54,580 bases of DNA from Prevotella sp. (lineage in GTDB: Bacteria; Bacteroidota; Bacteroidia; Bacteroidales; Bacteroidaceae), in contig JALERP010000111.1 of NCBI GenBank assembly GCA_022764085.1, forward strand, positions 1 through 54,580. Direction: 5' to 3'. Below, piece after piece: positions 42,953 through 53,217 of the stretch. Below the pieces are notes generated by a model that did no database searches, had not been told where the DNA came from, and saw only the letters and a list, made by a program, of their open reading frames with translations. The stretch's first letter is position 1. Every line of letters starts with the position of its first letter. The position numbers and the translations under genes are program-made.

Positions 42953-43309
42953 ATGAGGAAAGTCTATATAAAGAACAGGGACGAGCTTATTGTCCTGCAT
43001 CCTGACTCCGTGGCGTATATGCTTGCCGACGGCAACTATACCAAGATTGTGTATATCAGCGGTGTGCAGGTGGTGCTCACTATGGGCATCACCAAGGTGG
43101 AGCAACTCTTCGCCGAGTCCATCGACTCCGACAACACTTGCGAGTTTGTAAGGCTTGGTCGGAGTCTTGTCATCAACCAGAACTTCCTTCACCACATCAA
43201 TGTGGCGAAGCAGAAGCTAACCCTCTTCGACGGCAACAAGAGCACTCTGACACTCCAGCTCCCCAAGCAGCTCCTGAAAACCTACAAGGCGGAACTCACC
43301 GAAGGGTAG
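42953..43309 (+). CDS. Stand-alone LytTR-domain DNA-binding protein
   Basis: 118 aa with no receiver domain: MRKVYIKNRDELIVLHPDSVAYMLADGNYTKIVYISG...FVRLGRSLVINQNFLHHINVAKQKLTLFDG. Confidence 0.85.
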   Translation: MRKVYIKNRDELIVLHPDSVAYMLADGNYTKIVYISGVQVVLTMGITKVEQLFAESIDSDNTCEFVRLGRSLVINQNFLHHINVAKQKLTLFDGNKSTLTLQLPKQLLKTYKAELTEG

Positions 43310-43321
43310 TCCCGCCCGCGG

Positions 43322-44654
43322 TCATCACACTTCCTCCATCCTCAGCAGTTCCCATCCCACGAACTGCATAATAATCTTGTGCATCTGTGTGCCCTGGCGC
43401 AGTGCCTCCACTCCTGAAAGTATTTGTAATATGTTTTCTTGCATTGTTGTTCGGAATGCCGAGGATGATCATTGATCCGTTGGTTTCCTTAGTAATGGTC
43501 AGCAAACCGTAGTAGTACAACAGGCTTGGGAAAAGCTCAGGTTTGGTGATATCCATTATTGAAAAAGACGTCTCTATTGTCGCTGTAATCTCCCCTTTTT
43601 CAATAATTTCATTCATCATATCCTGCCGTTCCCCATCGGACTTGTCAAGTTTTATCAGTCCCCTGAGCTTGTTGTAGTCGGTCTTTGTATTCGGGTCGAG
43701 CATTATCTCCGGTGCTTGACCGTAGGAGACATAGTTCCTGAGATAATACATCACCATGTCGCAGTTGAACATATGCACATCACTTTTGAGGCATTCCTTG
43801 GCGAAGCAGTAGTTGTCATACCACGGCTTCATCTCCTCAATCATCGCCTCTATGTCGCCTCCGGCTGGCAGCATCCCCACCTCCTTATAATAAGTGAACA
43901 TCTTGCGAACGTCCTCAGTGGAGAATCCGAGCATCTTGTCCAGTTCAGGAGCCATCGACACGTTCCATCCGATGTTGAATCCGCTTGTGAGGTCATCGAG
44001 AGTCACGGGGCTCACTCCCGTGAGGAATATGCGCTCAAACATACCCTTGAATTTCTTGAATATGCCACGGTAGAATCCGTCGGCATGGGTCATCTTGTGG
44101 TATATGTCCTCGCCATGCTCAGTCAGTACCACATTGGTGAAGTTGTCATATTCGTCGATGATAAGATACAGCGGATGCCCGTGCTTCCTCGCCATGTTGT
44201 TCAGGAGGTTCAGCTTCTGGCTGGCGGAGTTCGACTCTTCCAGTTTCCTTACCTTTGCTTCTGGGTAGTCATCGCGGTAAGTGTCGATGAAGTCGTCCAA
44301 CTGGTCACTGCAGTACGAGTTAAACTCCTCTGGCAGAGAGTCGATATCTCCCTGTATGCGTGAGAAGTCGAGATACAGCACCTGGTATTTGTTTCGCAGC
44401 GGAGTAGGGTGCGTTCCCACCCACAGGTTGCCGAACAGCTCATCAAAGCGTCCCTCCATCGCCTTATCATAATAAGCCTGCATCATACTGATAAACAGGC
44501 TCTTGCCAAAGCGGCGTGGGCGTATGAATATCAGGGTGCGAGGCTGGCTTTCCAATTCCTCCAAGTACATTGTCTTGTCAACATAGTACAAGTCATCTTT
44601 CCTTACCGACAAGAAGTCGGACACTCCGTATGGTATTTGTCTTATTCCTTCCAT
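43322..44654 (-). pseudogene. AAA-ATPase/PD-(D/E)XK nuclease (DUF1703-type) gene, internally deleted and frameshifted
   Basis: N-terminal AAA part intact (RQIPYGVSDFLSVRKDDLYYVDKT...FIRPRRFGKSLFISMMQAYYD). After IPNNNARK the frame breaks; another frame carries the family-like C-terminus VEALRQGTQMHKIIMQFVGWELLRMEEV*. Confidence 0.8.
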
Positions 44655-44963
44655 TATGCCTTATGATTTAAATCCGCCACAAAAGTACGAATAAAATCCG
44701 AAACCGCCAAATGTTTCCCCGCTTTTTTTGTTTTGTCCACATATTATCACAGATTAACACAGATTTTTATAACAAATGTTATTATTATCACAGATTACAA
44801 TCAATCACCAATCAATAATCCGAGCCGCAGGCTCTAAATCTGTGTTAATCTGTGCCAATCTGTGGTCTATAAAAACCGCCGCAGACATCCCCCGTTGTAG
44901 TGCCTTTACTTTATGTAAGACCGCCCGCCGAAAAAAAATAATCCTTAAACACAAAAATCACAG

Positions 44964-45055
44964 AACTCAACTTTCGGAAGTTATTTTAAACCACAGAGTT
45001 TAAGAGATATAGAGTATTTATACTAATCTCTTTTTCTATTTAACTCTGTGGTTTA
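44964..45055. repeat. Dispersed repeat copy 1, with internal inverted repeat AAACCACAGAGTT...AACTCTGTGGTTT
   Basis: aactcaactttcggaagttattttaaaccacagagtttaagagatatagagtatttatac matches 54439-54500 closely. Confidence 0.85.
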
Positions 45056-45410
45056 AATAAACCCCTTATACATGGAGAATAATCACATTCGAAATTTAAG
45101 GTTATTATAAAAGTGTGAAGACAGTTATCTATAAATATCCGCGACAGGCATCATGATTTTGTCATGATAGGGTCTTCATTCTATGTTCCGCACACTTGTC
45201 CTCATCAAATTCAAACCGTCATAATAAAGAATTTACAATGCCTGTGGTAATAAACTCACGTTGCCCGTATCACTTATCCTTACATCGACCTTTCACTATA
45301 TATAATGGCGGTAAATCCTATTCAAACAATAATCCCCGTGTTTCGTCATTTATCCCCCGCACTTCGTCCAACGGACAATTGTTATAACCATTCCTTTCGG
45401 GAAAAATCTG

Positions 45411-45418
45411 TAACTTTG
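45411..45418 (+). promoter_or_regulatory. Bacteroidetes-type -7 box (TAACTTTG) for the giant-protein cluster
   Basis: taactttgcagccg about 120 bp upstream of the 45538 start. Confidence 0.55.
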
Positions 45419-45537
45419 CAGCCGAGTATAGAGTGTGCTCAAGCCATTATTGGCAGGAAAATGCACCTCTTAATATATAATACTGCAATGTAAATAAAAC
45501 ATTTAAAAACATAATTATTAATTTAAAAAAACAGATT

Positions 45538-48500
45538 ATGAACAAAGTTACACTTTCTGTTGCCGCATTAGCGGCTATCGCAGTGCCTGTGCAAGCACAG
45601 GTGCTCACAGGCGATGCCAAAAAAGCTGCCGTTGAGGATGTAAAGGCTTACATCAATGACGCGCATGATTTGGTTACATCTTTTGGCTATAAATCGGTTT
45701 GCCAACCGTATCAGGTAAAGCTTAATGACCTTTGGACAACTTTCAATACAAAGTATGTTGAGGGTACAGAAGGTCTTACCAATGAAATTTGTGTTACTAC
45801 GAAACTTGCCGCACAGGCTGCTGTAGATGAGGCTTCTAACGCTAAGAAACCATACGAGGTTAAGGATGAACTGCAGGGTATTAAGGAAAACTTGATTACA
45901 TTGTATGGTCAGGTTTTGTCTCGTATTGATAATGATGCCAACTATAGCGATGCCTTCATAAAAGCTAAAATTGCTGCCTTGAAAGAATATAAGGAAGGTA
46001 GAGCAGCTACTGACAAGCTTGCTGCTATCGTAGGTCTTGACGAAATTAAGTTGGATTCTTATGACTTGTCAAATGATAAAATTGTACAGGACCGCCAGAC
46101 CATCAAGGATCAGCTGGCTGTCATTGATTATGCCCTCAAAAATACATTCAGCAAAGAAACTCTTGATGCTGAGTATGCTAATAATACCAACGATGCTGCA
46201 TTCAAGTATGTAAATGACGAGATTGCTCGTGTTGAAGGTGTTATTACAGCAAAGTTCAATGATTTCCGTACATTGTTCCCATTGGAAGAGACAGTATGGA
46301 CAGACTGGTATAACGACGCTTTCACCAAGCTCGGTGCTTATCAGCAGGATTTGAAGAAAGTTGCCCAGTACAACAAGGAAGCTCATGAGAGTGCTGATGA
46401 GAGCAAGAATGCATTGGCTCTGCAGGGTACAAACCTCAGTGAAATCAGTAGAATTGAAGGTGAGATTGATAATCTGTATATAAAGTATGATGGTCTGAAG
46501 ACAGCTGAGGCTAAAGCATATAAGGAAGTCGGTAATCTCATTAGCGAAGCAAAGGGTGTGCTTAATGGTAAACTCACTGCTCTCCATGAAAAGAATATCA
46601 ATGTTACTTTGATTGACACTCAGATCAATCAGCTCATTTCTGATATCGATAACTTCAAGACTAACAAGCTCGATGCAGCTTACAATGCTCACCAGGCAGT
46701 TGACAAGCAGAGCAAACTTGAATCTGATTTTAAAAAAGTCCTTGAGAATGTAGGTGATCCGAACTATTCATATACCAAGTTGCAGACCTATGCTGACAAA
46801 CTTGTTCAGAATAAGAAGGACTACAACTCAATGATTAGTAATTTGGATGATAAGCTCAAAGCCCTCTCAGAGAAAGAGAAAAAGGCAAAGGAAGCTTCAA
46901 AAGTTGACAAGTCATACAATCCTGCTGCTCACTTCACCACAGAGTACAATCGTATCAAGGATACAATGGTTGGAGGTGAGAAGACCAAGTTGGCTAACGA
47001 CCTTAAGGCTGTTAATCCTGTTGATGGCAATGATGGCAAGTATCCAAATACATCTTACAAGAATGATGTTACAAATGGTATAACCAAAGCCCTAACAGAT
47101 ATCCAGACTGCCATTGACAACTATGCATCTGGAACTGCTAATGCTCTTGAGTATTTCGATATAGCAAAGAAGACCTACGATGACAACAAGAAGTTGTATG
47201 ATGAACTCGTTAAGACTGCCACTAATACTTCAGTGACAATTGACGGTCTTGCTGTTACCGAGACTACATACGCTGTCTATATCGCAAAGGTTAAGGGTGA
47301 ACTCGACGCTATCAACTCTGCCATCGCAACTGCCAATGGCATGAATGACTTTGATCACCGCGATGAGATGAAGAAGGCTTCTGAGAAGACTGTTGACAGC
47401 AGAATCGAGGCTCTTACCGAAGGATATGGAGTAAATGAAAAGAACTGGAATCAGAATGTCAGGATGGCTAATGCCGAGAATACATACGCAGCTGTAAGCG
47501 GTGATCTCCAGGCTTTGAAAGACCGTGTAACGGTTATCCAAAAAAATCTTGATGGTACCAATAAGGATAGCAAGAAGTTGTATGGTGATACTGAGGGTTC
47601 ATTGAAGTGTGAACTTGCTGTGGCAATCCAGAAATCAATAAAAACTATCAACACTACTAAGGATACAGGTATCGATGCTGTTGATACAGATATTAAAGCA
47701 ATGTTTAAGGCTTATACTGATCTCGGTATTGACGATGCAAACATTGCAAAGAAGCTTGAAGCCGCTGATAAGGTGACTGCCAAGAAGGACGCATGGAACA
47801 AACTGATTAGTGATATCGCCACTAAGGTTGATCAACTTGAGGCTGATGCCAAGGTAGCTGCTGAAAACAAGAGCGCATACGATGTACTCGCTGCAAAGGC
47901 AAATGCCGCCTCTGATGGTAAGGGCAATGTTGCTTATGCTATAGAAAATACTCTGAGCAAGATACAACAACACTATGTCAGCAATGGTATTGCTAACTAT
48001 ACAGATGACGCTGGTTATGGTTATTTTAATACCCTTCTCAGTACAACTAAGACAAAAAGTCTTACGAGCATCAGAACAAATATCGAGAAATCCTTCAAGG
48101 CCGGTAAGATGGTTGCCGATGAAAAGTCTAAGAACTACGACGGTCAGCTCAACACTCTGAAGGAGGATGTTGAAGGACAGTATATGAAGGCTATCAACAA
48201 CCTCGACAAGTATAAGACCCAGTGCAAGCGCATCGACGGTACACAAAATGACAAGGGTGATTACGTAGGTGGTCTCAACCAGACATACGATGCTGTATTG
48301 GCACTTGTTAAGGCTGACCAGACTTCTGCCGCTGCCGATATGCTCAAGCAGCTCGCTACTGCCAAGAGTGAACTCGAGACTCTGCGTGCTCTCGTCAATA
48401 CAAATTATGCTCAGGGCAAGTGCGACACTGAGAACGCTAAATATGAGGAGACATTCAACGCCATCAGCGAAAAGATTGAGGCTGTTCGCAACCAGCAGTC

Positions 48501-51500
48501 TAAGTGGCCTGAGGTACTCCGTCAGGACAACCTCAACGAGCACAACAACTTCCTCAATGTTTCGTTCAAGTCTGCCAAGGATAAGTTCGACGAGGCTGTG
48601 TCTATCATCAACGAGTTCAGCTCAATCAAGAATGACGCTGTTAAGAAAGCATTGGAGGATCTTGTTGAAACTCACAAGGCTATCTTCGACTATGCCGACA
48701 GTCTTCGTGTGCTGCAGGTCAACGAGAATGCTGCATTCGAGGCTAACAAGGCTCTCACCGATCCTACCCTCTATGTTGCTACCGAATATAAGAACAAGGC
48801 AAAAGACTTCGTGGCAGGTATCGAAAAAGAGTTGCAGAAATACTGCAATGGTGTGAACGAGGCCGCTTGGAATCAGTGCCAGGAAAGGCTTACTTATGCT
48901 TATAATGAGTTGAGTACAGCTCAGACATATGTAAATAATAACTACAAGTCTAAGGAAGCTATTGCCAACGCATTCGCTGACCTTAAGTCAACTGTAAACG
49001 GTGCATTAGGAGCTGCTGCCGGTAGTACAAAGGAAACCGATATTAAGGACTTCGTTAATGGAGGGTCTTTCGATCCTGCAAAGTGTGACCGTCGTTTCGC
49101 CGCTATCGTTGACGAAAGCTTCGAGGAACTTGAGCAGGAAACATTCGATGCAGCTCTTGCCGCTGCCAAGGTTGAAGTGGCTATCGCTGAATACAACTGG
49201 ACATATAAGCACGCTATCGACAGCTACAACGATGAAAACAAAGCAATCTCTGAAATCACCAATCCTGCTGTTGACAAGGATGACTATCTTGCTCAGATTA
49301 AAGATTTGAAGGAGAAGAACATTGACGCAGGTAAGAAGTTGTATGATGAATACAATGGCAATGATTTGTTCAAATACGTAGTCACTGTCACAGGCACGAT
49401 TAATGGTTACTTCGACAACACTACAGATGAAGACAAGAATCATAATTACACATGGAAGTCAAAGCCTTACAAGGATGTATTGGATCTGCTCAATAACCTC
49501 GAGTATCAGGCAGGCATACAGGCTGTCATCAATACCGGTGAGCAAAAGATTAATGGCTATGCAGATGAGCTAAATGCTCTCTTCGCAGCACACATCGAGG
49601 GCAATAGCACTATCTATGATGCTATCAACAAGATGTATTCTGACTTGTATGCATTTGATGTCGCTAATGCTGTAAAGGGCGATGGACTTGATAAGGATGT
49701 TGAAACATACGTCAACGGCAAGGTATCTGACAATGGTTCAATCGAGGCACAAATGGCTTCTATTCGCTCTCAGGCTATCACTCTTGAGATTGAAACCCTC
49801 GAGAATGAGGTACAGCGCGTTAAGGAGCAGTACAACAATGCATTCAAGGAGATTGGTGTAGGATTCGATGCCGACCATAAGTATGCTAATAAGATCGAAG
49901 ACCTCAGAGTAAGACTCAACAACAGTGCTGCTAAAGGTACAGAAGGTTATATACCTGGATATAGTGAGAAGTGGGCTAATAATGAACTCACTTATGTTCA
50001 GGCATACCAGCAACTGTTGGGTGTTCAGAGAGAGATTGCCCAGCTGAGCAGCGACATCGCTTCTGAATACAAAGATGGTTCTGCCATCAGCAACGCTGCT
50101 GCTCTCCTTGCACAGAAGTCTGCCGAGGTTACGGCTGTAGTATCTAAGATCTCTGAAAAGATTCACGAGTTCGCTGCCATCGAGGCTGAGGTTGGTGCTG
50201 ACATCGACAAACTTGTTAAGGACCTTGAAGGAGTAGATGAGGACGTGACTCTGAAGACCGCTGACGAGACCGTTCTGTTCTACAAGCTCAACTTCATCAC
50301 CGACTACGACAGAATACTTACTGCTTGCAACGAATTGTGGAAGGGTAAGATTTCTGTTAGCTCTTCTCTTACAGTTAAAGATGCATACGCTCGCTACAAG
50401 AATAACGATGACAACTATAAGACTCTTATCGACAATCTCGACAACGTTATCGTTGCCAAGTATAATGCTGTTAAGTCTGAGGTTGACGCATTCGAGTTCT
50501 ATGAGACTGTATTCAAGGAGTGGGTTGGAAATCATAAAGTTTATGAGCACTGGACAACAGCAGAGGAGCGCAAGTTAGATGAAGCTGTTGAGTCATATCG
50601 TAATGTTATTGAAACTGCTGCTGCTGAAATCAATCTGAAGAATGGTGTAACAGCTGAGTTTGGTATTACTAATCCTAATGACTCTAAATTCACTACACCT
50701 GCTGATAATTTGAAATCCGATATCGCTACATTCGAGAAGGATGCTAAGTATAAGGAAGCCTCCCAGACATATCTTCCTAACATCAGTAACACTCTTAATA
50801 GTGTTGATTGGTTGTTGAGTTCAGAAAAGTATGCTCCGACGACAGAAGGGGAGTTACAAAGCGAGTATTCAACATTGTCTTGGGCTCGTGATTGTGCAAA
50901 TTCATATAATTTTAATGTATATAAGAATAGCGGTACATTTACAGACATTGATGGAAAACCAATAGAGATTATCCCGTCCTCTGATCCTACTGATCCCAAT
51001 GCAAGACCTTCATTTAAGTGGGTTACTAAAGACTATGTCGCTGAAGTATGGCCCGAGGTTAAGGCAAAGGCCGCTGAGCTTCAGGCTGCTGCCAACGAAC
51101 TCTTGGCAAGGGCACAGGCTAATTCTTATATCCTTGGTGATGTTGACCACGATGGTAAGGTTACAGTTATCGACTATGCACGCGTTCGCAACATGATTCT
51201 CAGTGGTATCACATACGATGATATTGCCGACGAGGTGGTTCGTTATTCTGCAGACGCCACAGTAGACAAGAAGATTAACGTTGCAGACCTTTCTCAGATC
51301 TCAACCTTTATCTTCGGTGAAAATGTCAATAACGCATCACGTGCTGCTCTCTTCGCATCTGACTTTAGTGCAGAGAACAAGATTGCCGCTGCTATCGACT
51401 CTGAGGAGACCACAATCTTCGGTAAGACTGTACGCGTGGCTATCAATGTAGAGTCAGGTGTTGCCTTTACAGCAGGTCAGTTCGACGTTAAGTTGCCAGC

Positions 51501-51906
51501 AGGCATGAAGCTCGTAGGAGCATCACTCTCTGAGCGTGCTAACGGACACGAGGTACTCACTGGTGACCTTGAGAACGGCATGAAGCGTGTGGTTGTATCT
51601 GTTGTTGAGAACAACTCATTCAACGGCAACAACGGTGCACTTGTTTACCTCGACGTTGAGGTTGCAAGCGAGTTCAACGGTGGCAACATCGAGGTGAGCG
51701 ACGCTATCTTCACCGACGGATGCGCTAACAGCTACTATCTGACCAACAATGGTCCTGTTGTTCCGACAGGCATCGATGGTGTAGAGGCTGCTACCGCTAA
51801 GGAGCGCATCTACTCAGTAGGTGGTCAGATGATGAAGGCAGTCAAGAAGGGTATCAATATTCTCGTTGGCGACGACAACAAGAGCAAGAAAGTTGTCAAC
51901 AAGTAA
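45538..51906 (+). CDS. Giant secreted helical protein with dockerin-like and cohesin-like modules and a C-terminal sorting-like tail
   Basis: 2122 aa; signal peptide MNKVTLSVAALAAIAVPVQAQ; long K/D/A-rich helical region; dockerin repeats GDVDHDGKVTVIDYARVRNMIL and SADATVDKKINVADLSQISTFIF; beta module AFTAGQFDVKLPAGMKLVGASLS...NGALVYLDVEV; tail PTGIDGVEAATAKERIYSVGGQMMKAVKKGINILVG. Confidence 0.8.
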   Translation: MNKVTLSVAALAAIAVPVQAQVLTGDAKKAAVEDVKAYINDAHDLVTSFGYKSVCQPYQVKLNDLWTTFNTKYVEGTEGLTNEICVTTKLAAQAAVDEASNAKKPYEVKDELQGIKENLITLYGQVLSRIDNDANYSDAFIKAKIAALKEYKEGRAATDKLAAIVGLDEIKLDSYDLSNDKIVQDRQTIKDQLAVIDYALKNTFSKETLDAEYANNTNDAAFKYVNDEIARVEGVITAKFNDFRTLFPLEETVWTDWYNDAFTKLGAYQQDLKKVAQYNKEAHESADESKNALALQGTNLSEISRIEGEIDNLYIKYDGLKTAEAKAYKEVGNLISEAKGVLNGKLTALHEKNINVTLIDTQINQLISDIDNFKTNKLDAAYNAHQAVDKQSKLESDFKKVLENVGDPNYSYTKLQTYADKLVQNKKDYNSMISNLDDKLKALSEKEKKAKEASKVDKSYNPAAHFTTEYNRIKDTMVGGEKTKLANDLKAVNPVDGNDGKYPNTSYKNDVTNGITKALTDIQTAIDNYASGTANALEYFDIAKKTYDDNKKLYDELVKTATNTSVTIDGLAVTETTYAVYIAKVKGELDAINSAIATANGMNDFDHRDEMKKASEKTVDSRIEALTEGYGVNEKNWNQNVRMANAENTYAAVSGDLQALKDRVTVIQKNLDGTNKDSKKLYGDTEGSLKCELAVAIQKSIKTINTTKDTGIDAVDTDIKAMFKAYTDLGIDDANIAKKLEAADKVTAKKDAWNKLISDIATKVDQLEADAKVAAENKSAYDVLAAKANAASDGKGNVAYAIENTLSKIQQHYVSNGIANYTDDAGYGYFNTLLSTTKTKSLTSIRTNIEKSFKAGKMVADEKSKNYDGQLNTLKEDVEGQYMKAINNLDKYKTQCKRIDGTQNDKGDYVGGLNQTYDAVLALVKADQTSAAADMLKQLATAKSELETLRALVNTNYAQGKCDTENAKYEETFNAISEKIEAVRNQQSKWPEVLRQDNLNEHNNFLNVSFKSAKDKFDEAVSIINEFSSIKNDAVKKALEDLVETHKAIFDYADSLRVLQVNENAAFEANKALTDPTLYVATEYKNKAKDFVAGIEKELQKYCNGVNEAAWNQCQERLTYAYNELSTAQTYVNNNYKSKEAIANAFADLKSTVNGALGAAAGSTKETDIKDFVNGGSFDPAKCDRRFAAIVDESFEELEQETFDAALAAAKVEVAIAEYNWTYKHAIDSYNDENKAISEITNPAVDKDDYLAQIKDLKEKNIDAGKKLYDEYNGNDLFKYVVTVTGTINGYFDNTTDEDKNHNYTWKSKPYKDVLDLLNNLEYQAGIQAVINTGEQKINGYADELNALFAAHIEGNSTIYDAINKMYSDLYAFDVANAVKGDGLDKDVETYVNGKVSDNGSIEAQMASIRSQAITLEIETLENEVQRVKEQYNNAFKEIGVGFDADHKYANKIEDLRVRLNNSAAKGTEGYIPGYSEKWANNELTYVQAYQQLLGVQREIAQLSSDIASEYKDGSAISNAAALLAQKSAEVTAVVSKISEKIHEFAAIEAEVGADIDKLVKDLEGVDEDVTLKTADETVLFYKLNFITDYDRILTACNELWKGKISVSSSLTVKDAYARYKNNDDNYKTLIDNLDNVIVAKYNAVKSEVDAFEFYETVFKEWVGNHKVYEHWTTAEERKLDEAVESYRNVIETAAAEINLKNGVTAEFGITNPNDSKFTTPADNLKSDIATFEKDAKYKEASQTYLPNISNTLNSVDWLLSSEKYAPTTEGELQSEYSTLSWARDCANSYNFNVYKNSGTFTDIDGKPIEIIPSSDPTDPNARPSFKWVTKDYVAEVWPEVKAKAAELQAAANELLARAQANSYILGDVDHDGKVTVIDYARVRNMILSGITYDDIADEVVRYSADATVDKKINVADLSQISTFIFGENVNNASRAALFASDFSAENKIAAAIDSEETTIFGKTVRVAINVESGVAFTAGQFDVKLPAGMKLVGASLSERANGHEVLTGDLENGMKRVVVSVVENNSFNGNNGALVYLDVEVASEFNGGNIEVSDAIFTDGCANSYYLTNNGPVVPTGIDGVEAATAKERIYSVGGQMMKAVKKGINILVGDDNKSKKVVNK

Positions 51907-51923
51907 TTCGTTATATTTTCCTA

Positions 51924-51970
51924 TCGGTAAGGGTTCATCACGGTGTGAACCGCGGTAGCCCTGCCGAAAG
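51924..51970 (+). promoter_or_regulatory. Intergenic stem-loop within the putative operon
   Basis: tcggtaagGGTTCAtcacggtgTGAACCgcggtagccctgccga: inner stem GGTTCA/TGAACC, outer CGG..AGGG/CCCT.CCG. Confidence 0.55.
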
Positions 51971-52016
51971 GATTGTATCAACGCAATTTATTTATCAAAT
52001 ATTATAGTAGAAAATT

Positions 52017-53189
52017 ATGAAGAATATTACTAATAAGTTCTTTAAGGGACTAACATCCCGCTTCTCTGCTACAGTTTTGCTCTTTGCCTTGGGTTGTGTT
52101 GCAACATTCGCTGGCAGCAAGATGTATATCAGAGACGCTGAGACTGGTGCTGTTAACTCATTCAGCATCATCCCTGGTGAGAAGAAGACCGTACAGGTCG
52201 TTCTCGAGAACCCGGATGACAAGGTTTCTTACCTTGAGTTCTATGTCAACTTCAAGTCAGGCTTGAAGTATGTTGACAAGAGCCTCAAAAAGGTTACTGA
52301 CCGTATCACCCGCGACAGTCACAGTCTTATAGTGACCAGCGAGTATGAAGGTCGTTATCATTTCGGCGTTATTTCAACATCCGCTACAATGGCAAGTTCT
52401 GCCATTAAGGGGACAAAGGGTGCTATACTTGAGTTTGAGATAGAGGCTGATCCTTCTTATGCTCCTCTCGCCTCAACTGATAAGAAGTATTCCTTTTCCG
52501 TAGATGAAATAGTAGCCTGCGACGCTACTGTACTTCAGGCCAAGCCTGTAATCATCAATGAGGATGAGGATGGTGTTAGTGAACCAGTGTTTGTTTCTGT
52601 TCTTCCTAACGTAGGCTATGCTTATGCTGACCAGTCGGATGTGCAGATTCGTCCTCTTGGTGAATGTCTGGTAGGAGTGTCTTTCGCTAATACTATTGCT
52701 CTGACCAACTTCCAGTGTAAGGTTACTTTGCCCGAAGGTCTTAACTTCTCGTCTGAAGAGCCAATTTTCAGGGGTGATCGTATCTCTGAGAATGTTGATG
52801 TTCAATTCAGAGAAATAAAGGATGAGCCAAATTCTTATATTTTGCTTCTCTCTTCTCTCACCAACGATGCTTTCCATGACAACGACGGTAATATCTTTAG
52901 CCTGAATCTGCTTGGCAACAAGACATTCAATACTGGTAAGGTAGTTATTTCCGATATCGAAGTTTCAAGTCCATACAACGTGTTCTATGATATCAACGAT
53001 GTTCTTGAGTATAACGTAGTGACAGTAACTGACCCAAGTGGTGATGGAGCATGGACATCTGCAGATATTACTGCAGTAGCTAATGCTGTTCTTCTTGGAA
53101 CACAGGAGTCTGTATTTGATGCCAATAATGACGGTAAGGTGTCTTCAGCAGACATCACCGTTGCAGCATCTAAGGTTCTTGGTAATTAA
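52017..53189 (+). CDS. Secreted protein with two cohesin-like beta modules and a C-terminal dockerin
   Basis: Signal peptide; VSYLEFYVNFKSGLKYVD and LTNFQCKVTLPEGLNFSSEEP modules; C-terminus DPSGDGAWTSADITAVANAVLL + DANNDGKVSSADITVAASKVLGN (two F-hand repeats). Confidence 0.8.
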   Translation: MKNITNKFFKGLTSRFSATVLLFALGCVATFAGSKMYIRDAETGAVNSFSIIPGEKKTVQVVLENPDDKVSYLEFYVNFKSGLKYVDKSLKKVTDRITRDSHSLIVTSEYEGRYHFGVISTSATMASSAIKGTKGAILEFEIEADPSYAPLASTDKKYSFSVDEIVACDATVLQAKPVIINEDEDGVSEPVFVSVLPNVGYAYADQSDVQIRPLGECLVGVSFANTIALTNFQCKVTLPEGLNFSSEEPIFRGDRISENVDVQFREIKDEPNSYILLLSSLTNDAFHDNDGNIFSLNLLGNKTFNTGKVVISDIEVSSPYNVFYDINDVLEYNVVTVTDPSGDGAWTSADITAVANAVLLGTQESVFDANNDGKVSSADITVAASKVLGN

Positions 53190-53217
53190 TTTATTTAATG
53201 TCTAAAATATCAGAATT

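Noticed and set aside
46069-48543. Long antisense ORFs (207 and 302 aa, minus strand) inside the giant-protein gene
   Set aside because: They lie opposite a clear secreted protein with continuous signal-to-dockerin architecture; their sequence is Leu/Ile/Ser/Val-rich as expected from antisense codon bias, and no motif is recognised.
51127-51906. Cellulosome proper
   Set aside because: Dockerin and cohesin-like modules are present, but there is no glycoside hydrolase, carbohydrate esterase or CBM-bearing enzyme in the window, so a cellulose-degrading complex is not supported here.
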